This document shows positions 12,101 through 23,309 of a DNA stretch of 64,000 bases, one piece after another. Position numbers and translations under genes: made by a program. Numbering within the stretch: the first letter of the stretch is position 1; each line of letters starts with the position of its first letter. A model generated the notes under the pieces. That model made no database searches. It saw only the letters and a program-made list of their open reading frames with translations, and was not told the origin of the DNA. Origin of the DNA: Macrosoma leucophasiata (Eukaryota > Arthropoda > Insecta > Lepidoptera > Hedylidae); assembly GCA_036365455.1 (NCBI GenBank), contig JAWQUS010000020.1:8281001-8345000 (forward strand), written 5' to 3'.

Positions 12101-12453
12101 TAGTAGAGCTCTAGTGAAGTAACTCTAAGGGCGAGATTCACAGACCGCACTACGACTTTACTTTGAGCAAAGTATGCTTAGAACTGTCAGAAATGGGTTT
12201 TAACAGTTCGAAGCGTACTTAGCTCGAAAGTAAAGTCGTAGTGCGGGTCTGTGAATCTCACCATAAGAGATATAGACCTCCATAGAAGGCAAATATTTTA
12301 TGTCGAGAGTTCATAGAGACCTCTGCTTTATGTGTAAATAAATATCTATAGTTATTAGTACCTACTCACTTGCTCTTGAACTTTCGTTGGCCTCATCATT
12401 CGAAGGAAATGTTTTCTCGAGGTAAAATGGTATAGGGGTAGCCAAATACAATA
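12101..12453 (+). repeat. Repeat D, copy 2, split by a MITE
   Basis: It begins 'tagtagagctctagt', is interrupted at 12129-12263 by a foldback MITE, then resumes 'gagatatagacctcc' and ends 'gggtagccaaa'. The interruption shows that this copy is older than the MITE. Confidence 0.6.
12129..12263. mobile_element. PIF/Harbinger-like MITE (135 bp) with TAA duplication
   Basis: Inverted termini (GGGCGAGATTCACAGACC and its near complement) form arms of ~45 bp or more, extending to 'tacgactttactttgagc'. Flanking TAA at 12126-12128 and 12264-12266 fits the 3-bp TWA duplication of PIF/Harbinger elements. There is no coding capacity, so it would depend on a transposase elsewhere. The superfamily call rests on duplication length and the GG-start only. 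Confidence 0.7.
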
Positions 12454-12474
12454 TTCTTATAAAATCATTAGGTG

Positions 12475-12680
12475 GCGATTGGTGGCTCAGCTGCGTCAAG
12501 CTTCGACGAAAATTATAACGACCGCTGAATCCGAGGGTCGCGGGTTCAATCCCCGCACTGGGACAAATATTTGTGTGGCCTACAGTTATTTGTCAGTAAT
12601 CTGTAGGCCACATAAATAGTTATTTCGGGTATTTGCGTATGTATGTGTTTTATGAATACAAAGCATTCGCACAGGTCAAA
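12475..12680 (+). repeat. tRNA-derived SINE (type C)
   Basis: The A-box-like 'ggtggctcagctg' is followed by the B box 'gggttcaatcc' (12542-12552), 'ccgcactgggacaaatatttgtgtgg', and a 'tatttgcgtatgtatgtg' tail. The head resembles a tRNA but has an enlarged central region that would not fold as a cloverleaf. Confidence 0.65.
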
Positions 12681-12689
12681 TATGAATTA

Positions 12690-15600
12690 GGTAAATCTAG
12701 TGTACCTATTTGTTTACATTTTCAAAAAAAATTACTCCGAAAAAAATTGGTCATAGTCTTATAGTAAGATTTTTTATTTTAAGAATACATTGCTTACTGA
12801 AAAAAAACCCAGAGCACTCAAAGACAAAGACATCTGTGACATTAACGTCCTCGTATATTTTGAAACAGTTATTCGCGCACATACCAAGGTTTTTTTTTTG
12901 TAGCTTTTCAGTGTGTCAACACCGAAATATATCTTTAACATGTTTAGTGGTCAAACTTGTAAGTACCTATTTACATTTATAAATTGTCTCGATGTTTCGT
13001 TTCCCCATTTCCGAGGTCGCAGCCAAAAAAAATATTAATGAAAGCAGTTGTTTGTAATTTGTTTGCTTCTGAAATTGTTAAGCGTATCGCTTTTAGAATA
13101 AAAATTAATAAACAATACGATGTCATCAGTATATCTACTACTCCACAACTGCCATTGGACATAATCTTTTTTAATTTATGATAAGTAGTGGTGGTTCAGT
13201 TTTCGGGAGTTCAAGCCCTTTAGCTTTTGTGTAGAAATTACGGGGACATAAGTTATCATTTAATAGGACCGCGATAGTGCCCAACCGCTAGAGAGTCGCA
13301 TTTGGTTGGTTTTGGTGTATATTCATACTTAAAAAAACTCGTACAGATAACGCTGTGTCTATATTCTTATTTGCTTCACCCATAAATGTATAACTTTGTG
13401 AGTTTGTGACTTTATGTGAAGCATTGCTAAAAGCGTTGTAGTATGTGAAAAAATTCTCTCGCGCGCTATAAAAGTCAAGCTTGCATATGTATATTCGCGC
13501 ACCGATACCGCCTCTGGAGTTGTGGACGTCTGTGGCACGCACGGTCAAGAGTTCGTTGACCCACTAGATTTGCTTTCTATTTCGCGTACAAAATACCTAC
13601 GTTCGCGCAGGCGCCTAAGCTACTGCTTCTCATGATATTGTCGTTTATGTAATATAACTTACACTCATCTATTTTTAGCTATGAACTATTTTTCCTACAT
13701 CATAACGAAAATGGTTATAATTCTTTCTCTAATTTCTTTCGTTCCTTTGGTGGTTGTTGAATAGTAGGTATAAAGTAAAATCAATATTTTATTAGAACTT
13801 ACTTTTATCCGTTACTGCTAGGGGATTAAGCAGGAGCACACATAGAGGATTGTGAAATACTTGAAAAATACTTGAAATATTCAAGTATTTTTTTATACAA
13901 TGAGTTAGGTACGTCAAAACACAATGCTTGCACAGTCTTAGGGCGTCAACACAAAACCGCAATTAGATGCGATACCAGAGAATATGTAATAATACTACTT
14001 ATAGAATGGACACTTCGACAACCCGCCCGATTTCCCCGCATCACCCAACTACCTCCCCTCTTATGGGCGACGGTTGGTATTTTCTACGTACTACGCACAC
14101 AGGTGCACGTGTAAATACACGTCACTGATTGATGTCTGTATAATAGAGACCAATTTAAGCGTTTTTATGGAATTTTGGCGGTGTGTCCGCGGTGTGGCGA
14201 TACGACGCGACGTCCAGGAACTTGGGAATATTATTTCCAAAAATGTTTAGTTCTAAAAATTAAAAGCTAATTTAGAGATACGTAGAGGTACCTACACGTT
14301 TTACGAGCTCTGAATCATGAAGCTTTCTTTCAAAATATTCCTAAGGAATACTGGTCTAACTGCTTTCTACTATGGTTTCAGCTACTAAAGTTAACCTGAA
14401 TTACCTATCTGACAGATGATGAGAGAATCTGTCATCCCGGACAAGTTTAACTATGCCAAACAATACGCTGGTGTACGCATTTCTCGGTCATTGTTAAAGT
14501 AATTGACACTGTTATTGTTAAATTTGACATAACTTTAACCGTAGTATTATTACATACCTATTTACATATTCTCTGCTTTATCAAATAGGTTGGTGCTACC
14601 GTGCTACCGAACCTTAATGTCAGTTATACTGAAATATTGTGTCTACAATTTAATGGACTCAACTGTAAATTAAGACTTAACAGTATCAAAGATATCCTAC
14701 ACAATGAACTGATACCCTACACAATAACAAATTTTCTCTTTGTTAGACCAGAGTCGATAATTTTTGATACGGAAAAAAAATACTGTAGGTACCTATCTAG
14801 AATGAAACCTTACCTAGGGTAAGGGGCGAATTTAACATTAAACCCCCTTCCCGACCTCCAATCAGTAATTTATTTTTCCTTTCATTTTTATGATACTTTC
14901 TTCCTTTTCCAATAGGTTTCATTCTACTGGTCTATGTACGCTATAGGCAAGTAAATCCAGAAGTATTTGATTAATTTATCATTCCCAATGACAATTATTA
15001 TGATTTATCTCTGAATTTGTGACAAACCCTATCCCATTCTGCTGAAGACTCTACATTTAGCGGCAAATAAATTAGGAAATGCTGTGATGATGGGGCAACT
15101 ACTGGGAGTAGAGAATATAGTGTGACGCGTGGTAGTCAGTAGGTATTCCTGAAAGGAGGTGAGTAGTAGTGTTGTAGACCTAGAAATCTATTAACAAAAA
15201 CAAAATTTAAATTAGATTTTGTTCAATTTACGGAATTTAATAAAATCTAATTCTTTTACTTAAACTTTGGGCTCTAGATAGGTATTTAAAAAATCTACTT
15301 AGATTTTATAGTTTAATTTCATTGAAATACCTATATACACTTAAACTATTTCTGCTCTTCTGCTCCAATTATAAAAACAACCATTTCACGGTAGCAGCTT
15401 TCGTGTAATTTATAAATATTCCCGGATTTAAATCCTCTTCTTTGAATCTTTGTTTGAATATACGGTAACCAAAGCGGATATCATGAAAATAAACAGTTTT
15501 TTTTCTATCCCGCAATTCTGTGAGTTTTATAAGACGAATTTTCTTTACGTAGGTGTCTGTAAGAGGAATTTACCTAATCTATTTATAAAAATCAGTTGCT

Positions 15601-15845
15601 GTTCGTTAGTCTAGTTAGACCGATTTGGCTAATTTCGGTTTCGAATTATTTTTGGAAGTCCAGGGAAGGTTTAAAAGGTAATAAAATATGAAAATATTGA
15701 AGTGAAAGAGTAAAACCCACAATTTCATTTTCCCATACAAATAGTCCGTATATATCGAACCTTTGACACATTATTTCATTGTGAGGCAATACGAAGTTTG
15801 CCGAGACACTAGTGCATATTAATATAAACTTGGTAAAGTTCGAAA
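12690..15845. other. Intergenic DNA, no gene identified
   Basis: Frames at 12710-13181, 13288-13548, 13872-14114, 14601-14822 and 15646-15885 show no family motif. GC-richer, CpG-containing patches lie at 13450-13620 and 14020-14220. A short family A fragment in minus orientation is visible at about 15048-15110 ('catttagcggcaa'). Confidence 0.45.
13467..13474 (+). promoter_or_regulatory. Possible TATA box
   Basis: TATAAAAG is preceded by a CG-rich run ('ctctcgcgcgc') and followed by a CpG-richer stretch. This is the best isolated TATA match outside an element, but no initiator or downstream coding frame supports it. Confidence 0.2.
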
Positions 15846-16075
15846 GCGTAGGTACCACCATATTACCTAATCTATCTACCAGCAAATGGTGTGTACAGCA
15901 CTATCGTATTCCAGTAAATGGTAATTTAAAGCCTCGTTGGTTCTATCATAGAGGCAAAACAACTTACGCCTTGGGGGTGCTATGTTTACAAAACATCTTG
16001 AGTATTTTGATCTCGATTTTTGTGCAGATGTCTACAGGTTGCAGTATTCACTTACCATCCATATTTACCACCCGA
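15846..16075 (+). repeat. Family A repeat, diverged
   Basis: It lacks the first ~40 bp. Conserved marks include 'accatattacctaatct', 'cagcactatcgtattcc' and 'cagtattcacttaccatcc'. Confidence 0.6.
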
Positions 16076-16151
16076 TAAATGTCATTAACTACTCATATTT
16101 TGTAATGGCACTGACATGTAGTTAAGTCAAATACTTATGTCTATCACTTCA

Positions 16152-16468
16152 AGGAACACCATTGAGCAACACGGGCCTCCATCCGCGCGGAAGTAGGCCA
16201 TCCCGTCTGCCAAAATACAAGCACAAGTGTGCCTGTCGCCTAGATGTTTAAATGTGTGCGTGGAATTGTTTATGTAGATATTCTGTTTAAAGTCAAGGTG
16301 TGAGTTCCGTAGTAATAGACGACTTTTGTTGTGTGTGTATGTGTCATACGAATTTCGCCACCGAAAATACCGAAAAAAAAAATGACAAACTGTTTTGCAT
16401 CGGTAATAAATGCTATGGCTACTCCTCTCCGGTCGGCCGGTGGTCCGTGTTGCTCTATGGGGAACACA
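16152..16468. mobile_element. MITE-like element with ~28-bp inverted termini
   Basis: The left end 'ggaacaccattgagcaacac' is matched in inverse by 'gtgttgctctatggggaaca' at the right end, with ~317 bp between the outer bases. No certain target duplication was found. The open frames across it on the minus strand read through the termini and are not considered genes. Confidence 0.55.
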
Positions 16469-16888
16469 GACATGGATAACGTAACGTAAACTCAAATGAG
16501 AGATAAAGTTAAGTAATATACAGTGTTATTTTTATATGCAGGTTAGTTAATGTTTACTTTGTTTAAATTTAATCCGCTTTGACAAATATTTACTTCTTAT
16601 TTAGATTTTTGTTACTCATCGTCACTAGTTAACTATTAATAAAGATATACAAATAGTAGTTCTGTATCAAATAAGAAATATAGGTCGAGGTTCTAATTGC
16701 CACGGAAGTACATAATTTATATGTAAATTCAAATGAACAATTCTTACTCCGTGTCTTTAAAGCCCTACTTCAAGCGCCATCACAATAAATAACAATGAAT
16801 GTTACTCTCAATATACTTTTCCGCAATTTTCTGTCTTCGCGAAAATAGACTTTATTGTGCTCTTTATACGTATTTATAGAAGGGACAG

Positions 16889-17211
16889 TTTTACTGGTAG
16901 TAGAGTTTCAGTGACGAAGCTCGAGGGCGTAGACATAACCTAACCTGTCTGTCGCCAAATGGTAGTGTTCAGCACCATCGTATTCTAGGTATAATATGGT
17001 AATAGGTATATGGCCACATGATAACTATCACAGAGCTGAACTACTAAAGCTTGAGGGATTGCTACCCCAGAAACCTAAGTTGTTCTGCTCTCTGCGGCAT
17101 GTGTTTTTACCTCCGATTTTGTATTGATGTAGGTAGAGAGCTAGGGCTAGGGCCTAGAACGTAATATTCGCTTATCATCTATTTGAACTGGCATGTTTGC
17201 CGTTATCATTA
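16889..17211 (+). repeat. Family A repeat, near full length
   Basis: Starts 'ttttactggtagtagag', runs through 'ggtagtgttcagcacc' and 'ggctgaactact...', and ends around 'catgtttgccgttatcatta'. About 323 bp, moderately diverged. Confidence 0.7.
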
Positions 17212-17605
17212 GATACCTAAAAACTAAAAAAACTGTTATAGCCTTCGACTACACTGTGTAGTCGATGGTTACAACACAGCAGGCTCCAGAAAAGTTTTCC
17301 AGCGCCATCCTCGAAGTTTGCTAATGGACCCGGACCCGGTGATGTCGATCGATCATATTAATGTCGTCAAAATAAATTTGTGGTGCCTAATATCTAGTCT
17401 CATTTACTTCATCAAAGTTAATTTGATATAAGATACCTTTTACTCTGACATAAGATATATACCTACCCCTGAATTATTCATATCTAACGAAAAAAATCTA
17501 AACTTACAAATGCAGTGGTATCTACTAATTTTCTGATGTTAATGTGGTCGGGTAAAATGGTGTTTGTATTGGTGTCTCCACATCACAATAATATAGGTAG
17601 TCGAG

Positions 17606-17787
17606 GTAGAGTCTTCCTTTCTGAGTACGTACCACTTTTTCAGCATAAGATTTAGCCCAAGAAGGGATCTTTTCTGGTTTCTAACTTACTGGATATCGAA
17701 ATCAATAGATAAACTCAAGGCAGACACATTGACATATTGTGGCCTTCATAAACCAAGAAATCAGGAAAATTATATATTTTTATTGCA
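17606..17787 (+). repeat. Dispersed repeat, copy also at 19458-19676
   Basis: It begins 'gtagagtcttcctttctgag' and ends 'ttttattgca'. It matches 19458-19676 closely except for ~38 bp present only in the second copy and two small indels. Unknown class. Confidence 0.7.
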
Positions 17788-18559
17788 TTTTTCCTGAGGA
17801 ATATTTATTAACCTTGAATTACATAATTATAAATCGCAGTTAGAAGTCTATCGCCTACCTTGTTTCGCTATGCTATTTATAGAAACTGTGAAGTCACATA
17901 ATAACATACAATTATATATGTAGATTTAACAAACCATGCACGTTGAATACCTACTTACAATTTGTGCAAATTGTGAATACCGGTTTTATTCCTGTATTTT
18001 TATGTCGAGTTTTTCTTAGTAAAATGAAAATGGTACAGCAGCATAGTCGTATTGATGCTTAATGAATACTGTCACCTGTAATACCTACCCAGGTTTCAAC
18101 ACTTTGATTGAACACTCAAAGTAAGTGTATCTGATTTTGATTACCATCTCATGACGAGTACTACAGCTTTTTTTATAGGAAATTCGATTTCCTGCCAATT
18201 TGACCTCTTCTTGATGGTAAGCTCGAACATAATACAATTTTCATAGAAAATTAAGCATTAACAAACGTCACGTTGACGACTCTGATTTACTAAGTAATTA
18301 ATGATCCAAATACTTACAAAAATATAATGCTTAACATAGTTAGTGACCTAATACAATAAAATGATTGTACATTTTATAAATAAAGTACATATTATACCTA
18401 CTTAGGTAATACATAAATATGCTTTCTCGATTTTAACCAACTGAAGCCAATAATATAGGTAAGGAATAAGTAAATTAGTAGGTATCTATACATCGGTGTT
18501 TAAACTATGTGAACACTTGCAATAATGATAACGCAAGCTTATTTAAGGGGTAGGGCATT

Positions 18560-18675
18560 TTAAGCCATAGGGCTGGCAACACATCTGCATATTGAACTCT
18601 GGTTTGATTTCGGTTTGATTTCTGTGTAGATTTCGCAGTCATTACTTACCATCAATGTGAATTATATTGTTGAAT
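18560..18675 (+). repeat. Family A repeat, 3' part
   Basis: Only the 3' third is present: 'ggcaacacatctgcat', 'cgcagtcattacttaccatcaatgtgaa'. Confidence 0.55.
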
Positions 18676-18679
18676 GGTA

Positions 18680-19384
18680 CAAACATAAGATGTAAAGTGT
18701 GTTATAAATACATAAGTACATAAAATAAATCGTATTGACAAATGAATGAGTGTGTAACGCAACCCTTATCTTCTGACGTTCTTCATTAATTAGTGTGCCA
18801 ACATTATCAACGCCGGAATACCTCCGACGCTTATTCATACGACAGTGTGACATATATTCGTCAATAAAACAGACAGAAATAAACAATGAAATGAATCACT
18901 ATAAAACTGTTATTCAATTTGCTCTGCCATAAAACTTGGACGTCAGTTCCCGGTTAATAGAGGGTGATTTTGAAACTTAGCAATAATATTCTACTTTTCA
19001 TAAATGATAGATATACACTATGACACTATGAGTTTGCAAACACACCAACAAAATAATGAATGGAATGAGAAAACGCTTAGATTTTAAAAAGAAAATGTTT
19101 ATAAAACGCTCACATTAATAAAAGATACCAATTTAAAGTAAGAACAAAAATAGAAATAACGCAAACAATTGTATAAAAACAATCATAGTTTAAAATTAGA
19201 TTGACATAAACAAACAAGTTAGTTCTAATTTTGTCAAAATATATTTAGATACGCAACATATTAATAGGTAGACTCAACTAAAATTAACTACGCACATTAC
19301 ACATTGACTACGCATTAATAGTACAGTGACTTTGATTAGTCACGAACTAATTTAAAAATAACTAGCATTTTTGTGTGTTTTTCT
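18680..19384. other. AT-rich intergenic DNA
   Basis: No gene. The short frame at 18662-18886 (minus) is without motif. A 'gggtgattttgaaacttagc' string near 18962 is reminiscent of a lepidopteran transposon terminus, with no partner found. Confidence 0.45.
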
Positions 19385-19744
19385 AAGTAGGTATACGAAT
19401 ATCTCATAATATTTTTCGAATAAAACAGATGATAGACGTGATCACCTATTTAGTAGAGTAGAGTCTTCCTTTCTGAGTACCTACCTACCACTTTTTCAGC
19501 ATAAGATTTAGCCCAAGAAGGGATCGTGATATCTGAGCACCAGACCCCTATACCCCTTTTCTGGTTCCTAACTTACTGGATATCAAAATCAATAGATAAA
19601 CTCAAGGCAGATGCATTGATATATTGTGGCCTTCATAAACCAAGAACGCAAGAAAATTATATCTTTTTTTTATTGCAAGTAGGTATCCGAACATCTCTTA
19701 ATATTTTTCGAATAAAACAGATGATAGACGTGATCACATATTTA
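19385..19744 (+). repeat. 68-bp direct repeats flanking a dispersed repeat copy
   Basis: 19385-19452 and 19677-19744 match base for base apart from a few substitutions, exactly 292 bp apart ('atatttttcgaataaaacag' is shared). They flank the second copy of the repeat at 17606-17787. This is either a local tandem duplication followed by divergence or an element with short terminal direct repeats. Confidence 0.75.
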
Positions 19745-20645
19745 TAATTATTTAATATCAATGTATATATATTTACTGTAAATATTTCATCTGATTATAT
19801 CTTTCGACAACACGGGAACCAATTTGAACCCCGGGCCTGTATTAAGCTTGCGCGGGATCTTGAGTCTAACACTTACCTAGACGCCTGTCCTTTCGAAAAT
19901 TTTGATCTATGTACGTTGCATTGGTTGGTTGCATTCGGTGAAGCCAGTGCTCTCAGAGGGAAACGAGATGATGGTAGAGGGTGGTGTCGCTACTCACCAA
20001 CGGATCGCCCCAAGCTGCTCTGCCCTCTGGTTACCTATATTATTTATGTAGTGGATGCAGTTGTAATGAAGGTTAAAAAAGTATTTTCTTATTGCTGGTA
20101 ACAAATATGACCAAGACCAATTGTTTTCTTAAACGACATAAAATCATATAATCATTTTTAATTTGGTCTAGTCTTAAAAATACATCACTTTGAAGAGCAC
20201 CTTTTACCAACTGATCTTCTAAATATGTTCGCGCGCAATTTTTTGTACATTGGAACTACCTACTTTAGTCCACGTTATAAATAGATCAATGTAGCTGAAA
20301 TGACGCGCAATAAAAAGGCAGGCAGCCAGTTTCATTAGACCTACCAACGTTCCCTCAGCCACGGTGAAGATGGCTCGTTCGGGAATAAACAAATTGTATT
20401 TCACGGTTCTTCATATATGGTGAGACTTGGGACTTTAATATCAGTGATAATAGTAGAAGATACGGTATTATAAATATACCCACCCCTCTTTCTTATTTTA
20501 TGAAAATTATGATTTGATGTTGGATTTGGTATAGGTACATTGATAAAATGAAATAGTAAATGGATTGTCTAGCGAAATCGAAGGCCAATACTTAGTGAGG
20601 TACTTAATTATCAATTTAGTTATTTAATTTAATATGAATATCTTA
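19745..20645. other. Intergenic DNA
   Basis: No gene. A GC-richer patch at 19805-20040 contains 'gaaccccgggcctgt', perhaps a decayed reverse-oriented tRNA-like head. The open frame at 19916-20101 lacks motifs. Confidence 0.4.
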
Positions 20646-20647
20646 AT

Positions 20648-20960
20648 CATCATCAAATAACACACGAGGGTCTGAAGTTCATCGTTATAATATCAGCCGG
20701 AATATGTTCACTGCTGGATAAAAGCCTCTCCATAGGGGGGATATGCGATAATCGCCACGCTTGGCATGCGGATTGGCGATCGCAGTGGCTGTAGTTTATC
20801 GCAGGACGCTGCTGCCCATCTTGCGTTATTGCATTTACTACCGCCCCATCGGAATGGTTTGACCACCATTGTTCGGTTGACTGACTGATAGTGCCAGTAG
20901 TGGAAGAATTCTCTTCCGAAGACAATTCTTCCGCTAGTGGACGGTAGGTTCATCACATCC
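20648..20960 (-). repeat. RTE-like retroelement 3' end
   Basis: Read on the minus strand it ends 'ccagcagtgaac' ... 'gatgatgatta', the same terminus as at 1170-1229 but ~310 bp long. Typical marks are 'ttcactgctgga', 'gcctctcc' and 'atcgcaggacgctgctgccc'. Open frames across it are remnants or chance. Confidence 0.55.
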
Positions 20961-21256
20961 CGACGCCAGCAGGTCTGAGGGTAGGTATGTATTTCTAATA
21001 ACGTATCTGAGACTATAGGTAGTAGGTAAATTATAAAAGAGCGGTTAACATTGGATTCTTCAGGAACCAGCCGGTTGTGTCCTCTACGTAATTGATATTT
21101 CTGGATATTTATATTGCGCGGCTGAGAAATGCGGATACAACTGAGCTGCGTTTGCCAATTGAATGTTTGAAGATAAATACGTATTAAGATAATAACCGAA
21201 TGCGTTGAGTTATTAATTATTGTGTCTGAACAAATTGTTCATGTTTATTTCATACG

Positions 21257-21530
21257 TAACTTCACGCCTGTAATACCCGAAGGGGTAGGCAGAGATAAAT
21301 GCATGCATTCAAGCATACATGCAAACACCCACGATTCGACGGTTACGTTTTTGGCCCATGTCAATAGGTGGCGAGCCTGTTGACATCTCCGGGCACATTA
21401 CCAAACTTCGAGGTACTGGGAAATTTCCAGAAAATGAAATAATCCCAATATAAAGGACTTCACACCATTATCTCTGATAACCCCCTACCCGGGAATCGAA
21501 CCCATGACCTCAGCGTAGTAGTAGTGGCCA
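21257..21530 (-). repeat. tRNA-derived SINE (type B), head truncated
   Basis: It carries the type B tail ('cttcacgcctgtaatacc', complement), body and B box (complement of 'gggaatcgaaccc'), but the A-box end is lost. An inverted, more diverged copy starts 25 bp beyond it. Confidence 0.7.
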
Positions 21531-21555
21531 TTCATCTCATAATTAATTTCCCAAT

Positions 21556-21790
21556 AGATACTGCCACGCTGAGGTTCGATCTCCGTGTCTGGTATATATC
21601 CTTTTAGGATTCATTTAATTTTCTGGAGGTGTTCCATCCGAGCGCTGCTCTCAGATTTGGTTAAGTAACGTGCCTGAAGATGTCAATAGGTTTTGCATAC
21701 AGGGGGATCGTGGGCATTTGCATGTATGGTTGAATGCAAGTATTTACATTTGTCTACACCTTCGGGGAATACAAGCGTGACGTTATAATG
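21556..21790 (+). repeat. tRNA-derived SINE (type B), diverged, inverted to its neighbour
   Basis: 'ctgccacgctgaggttcgatctccg' is followed by 'ttctggaggtgttccat', 'gatgtcaatagg' and 'gaatacaagcgtgacgtta'. These are the type B landmarks in plus orientation. Confidence 0.6.
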
Positions 21791-21849
21791 AATTTAACAA
21801 TTAACTGCACCGGTGCCGAAATGGTAACAGCCCTCTTAACAGGTAACAG

Positions 21850-22005
21850 AACTCCCAACCAAAATTCTGAGGTTTTCAAAGTGAGACAATGTCGTAACGT
21901 AGTCCTAAAAGTTCGGCCCTATATAGAAAACTTAGATTGGTGGAGATACTCAACAGGGTGTAGAGTATCTGCCATAATAATCTAACGCGCTCGAGTAACT
22001 GCAAA
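21850..22005 (+). mobile_element. Solitary arm of a foldback element
   Basis: It matches the right half of the element at 59444-59996: 'aaaagttcggccctatatag', 'ttggtggagatact', 'taacgcgctcgagtaa'. The left half is absent. Confidence 0.6.
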
Positions 22006-22194
22006 AATATTAACCCTACTATTACTAAACGCCGAGTATTTTACGAATGTCAAGTTGTCAATACATCGGAAAAACCATGGAAAAACTATTCATGGTTCGA
22101 AGGAGGTTTACGAACCTCTGAGTTATAGTTCTAGAAAAATGTTGGAGGTTTGAGCAAATAAATACATAAGATGATAACAAACAAGCATATAGTG

Positions 22195-22335
22195 TAGTAT
22201 GTTCTTAGGATTTCGCGAGCTACACTCATTGAAATAAAACTAGTTTTCGGATTAAACGTCGGGTTCGATTTTAAATAATCATTTTAGTTTAATATACGCG
22301 AGATAAATCCGAAAACTAGTTTTATTTCAATAAGC
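22195..22335. mobile_element. Short foldback MITE
   Basis: 28-bp inverted repeats at 22226-22253 and 22306-22333 ('attgaaataaaactagtttt'...) lie around a ~52-bp centre, preceded by 'ttaggatttcgcgagctaca'. The 'caggttttcgcgagc' mark recurs at 46066. No duplication determined. Confidence 0.65.
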
Positions 22336-22351
22336 GTATAGTGGACAATTA

Positions 22352-22555
22352 TGGTAAGTGAATACTTCAGCCTATGGGTAGACATCTACAAAAAAAAGAG
22401 AGTCAAATGCAGACGTTGTAGGTCCTGAGGTCTAACTTGTTATGCTTCTGTGATAGTTCTGAACACTACTATTTGGTCACTGGTAGCGGCTAGATTAGGT
22501 AATGCGGTGGTGTCTACACACCCAAGATCCCAGAACTATACCACCAGCACCAAAT
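22352..22555 (-). repeat. Family A repeat, partial
   Basis: Minus orientation. Marks include 'cctatgggtagacatctac' and 'taggtaatgcggtggtgtctac'. Starts next to the MITE at 22195-22335. Confidence 0.6.
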
Positions 22556-22939
22556 GTGTACACTCCGTTGAATGACTAGCATTTTTATTATTCAAATTCA
22601 CTTAAACCAGAAAAATAACATGTGTACGTGATCAATATCATTACACGACAATAAACAACTCATATCGTGATTGGAGGCTAAGAAATCAATATTTGAATAC
22701 TTTATAAGTCACATATAGGACAAGGACCTATATGATACGAAGTAATCATGTGATCGATATTCTATTATCATGTACATGATATATGATTTTATAGCAGTAT
22801 CTTGTCAAGGTTTCAGACAGTTTATGCGGAAGGATTTCCTCAAAAATGTAAGTACATAGATGAAAATCTATCACCGTGATCAAGTGCGGACTGAAAAGTA
22901 CCTAGTCTTATCTTTGTAATATTGTATTTTTCGAATAAT

Positions 22940-22973
22940 AACTCAGTGAATGTATGTTAACATTCACTGAGTT
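22940..22973. repeat. Perfect 14-bp inverted repeat
   Basis: aactcagtgaatgt and its exact complement, separated by 6 bp, form a strong hairpin. Function unknown. Confidence 0.8.
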
Positions 22974-23017
22974 GTTAATTACTAAAAATAATCAAAGAGG
23001 AAAGTAAATTTTATCCT

Positions 23018-23300
23018 TTTTTTTTGTCATGAGGTGGTAAACAAGCATACAGTTTACATTGATGATACCTAAGTAACTTTAGCCTGTAGGCTAGCTACAT
23101 GAAACCAGAAATTTCAATGTAGATACGTTACCACTTCTGAGGCCTACGGTGTTATACCTCTGTGGCTGAAATTACACGGTTAGTGCGTACACCTGACCGG
23201 AACAAATAGTGCTGAACACTACCATTTAGCGGCATGTAAATTAGGTAATGCGGTGATGCCTACGCTCGTGAGCTCCATCACTGGAACTCTACCACCAGTT
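23018..23300 (-). repeat. Family A repeat, near full length
   Basis: Minus orientation with the poly(A) end as T-run at 23018. Contains 'ggtaaacaagcatacagttt', 'gaacactaccatttagcggc' and 'ggaactctaccaccag'. Confidence 0.7.
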
Positions 23301-23309
23301 AATTCCATG

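Noticed and set aside
12476..12565. tRNA gene
   Set aside because: B box is good but the centre is too long and the 3' side runs into the SINE body shared with other copies.
16127..16495. 122-codon minus-strand frame
   Set aside because: It spans a MITE from terminus to terminus and has low-complexity runs.
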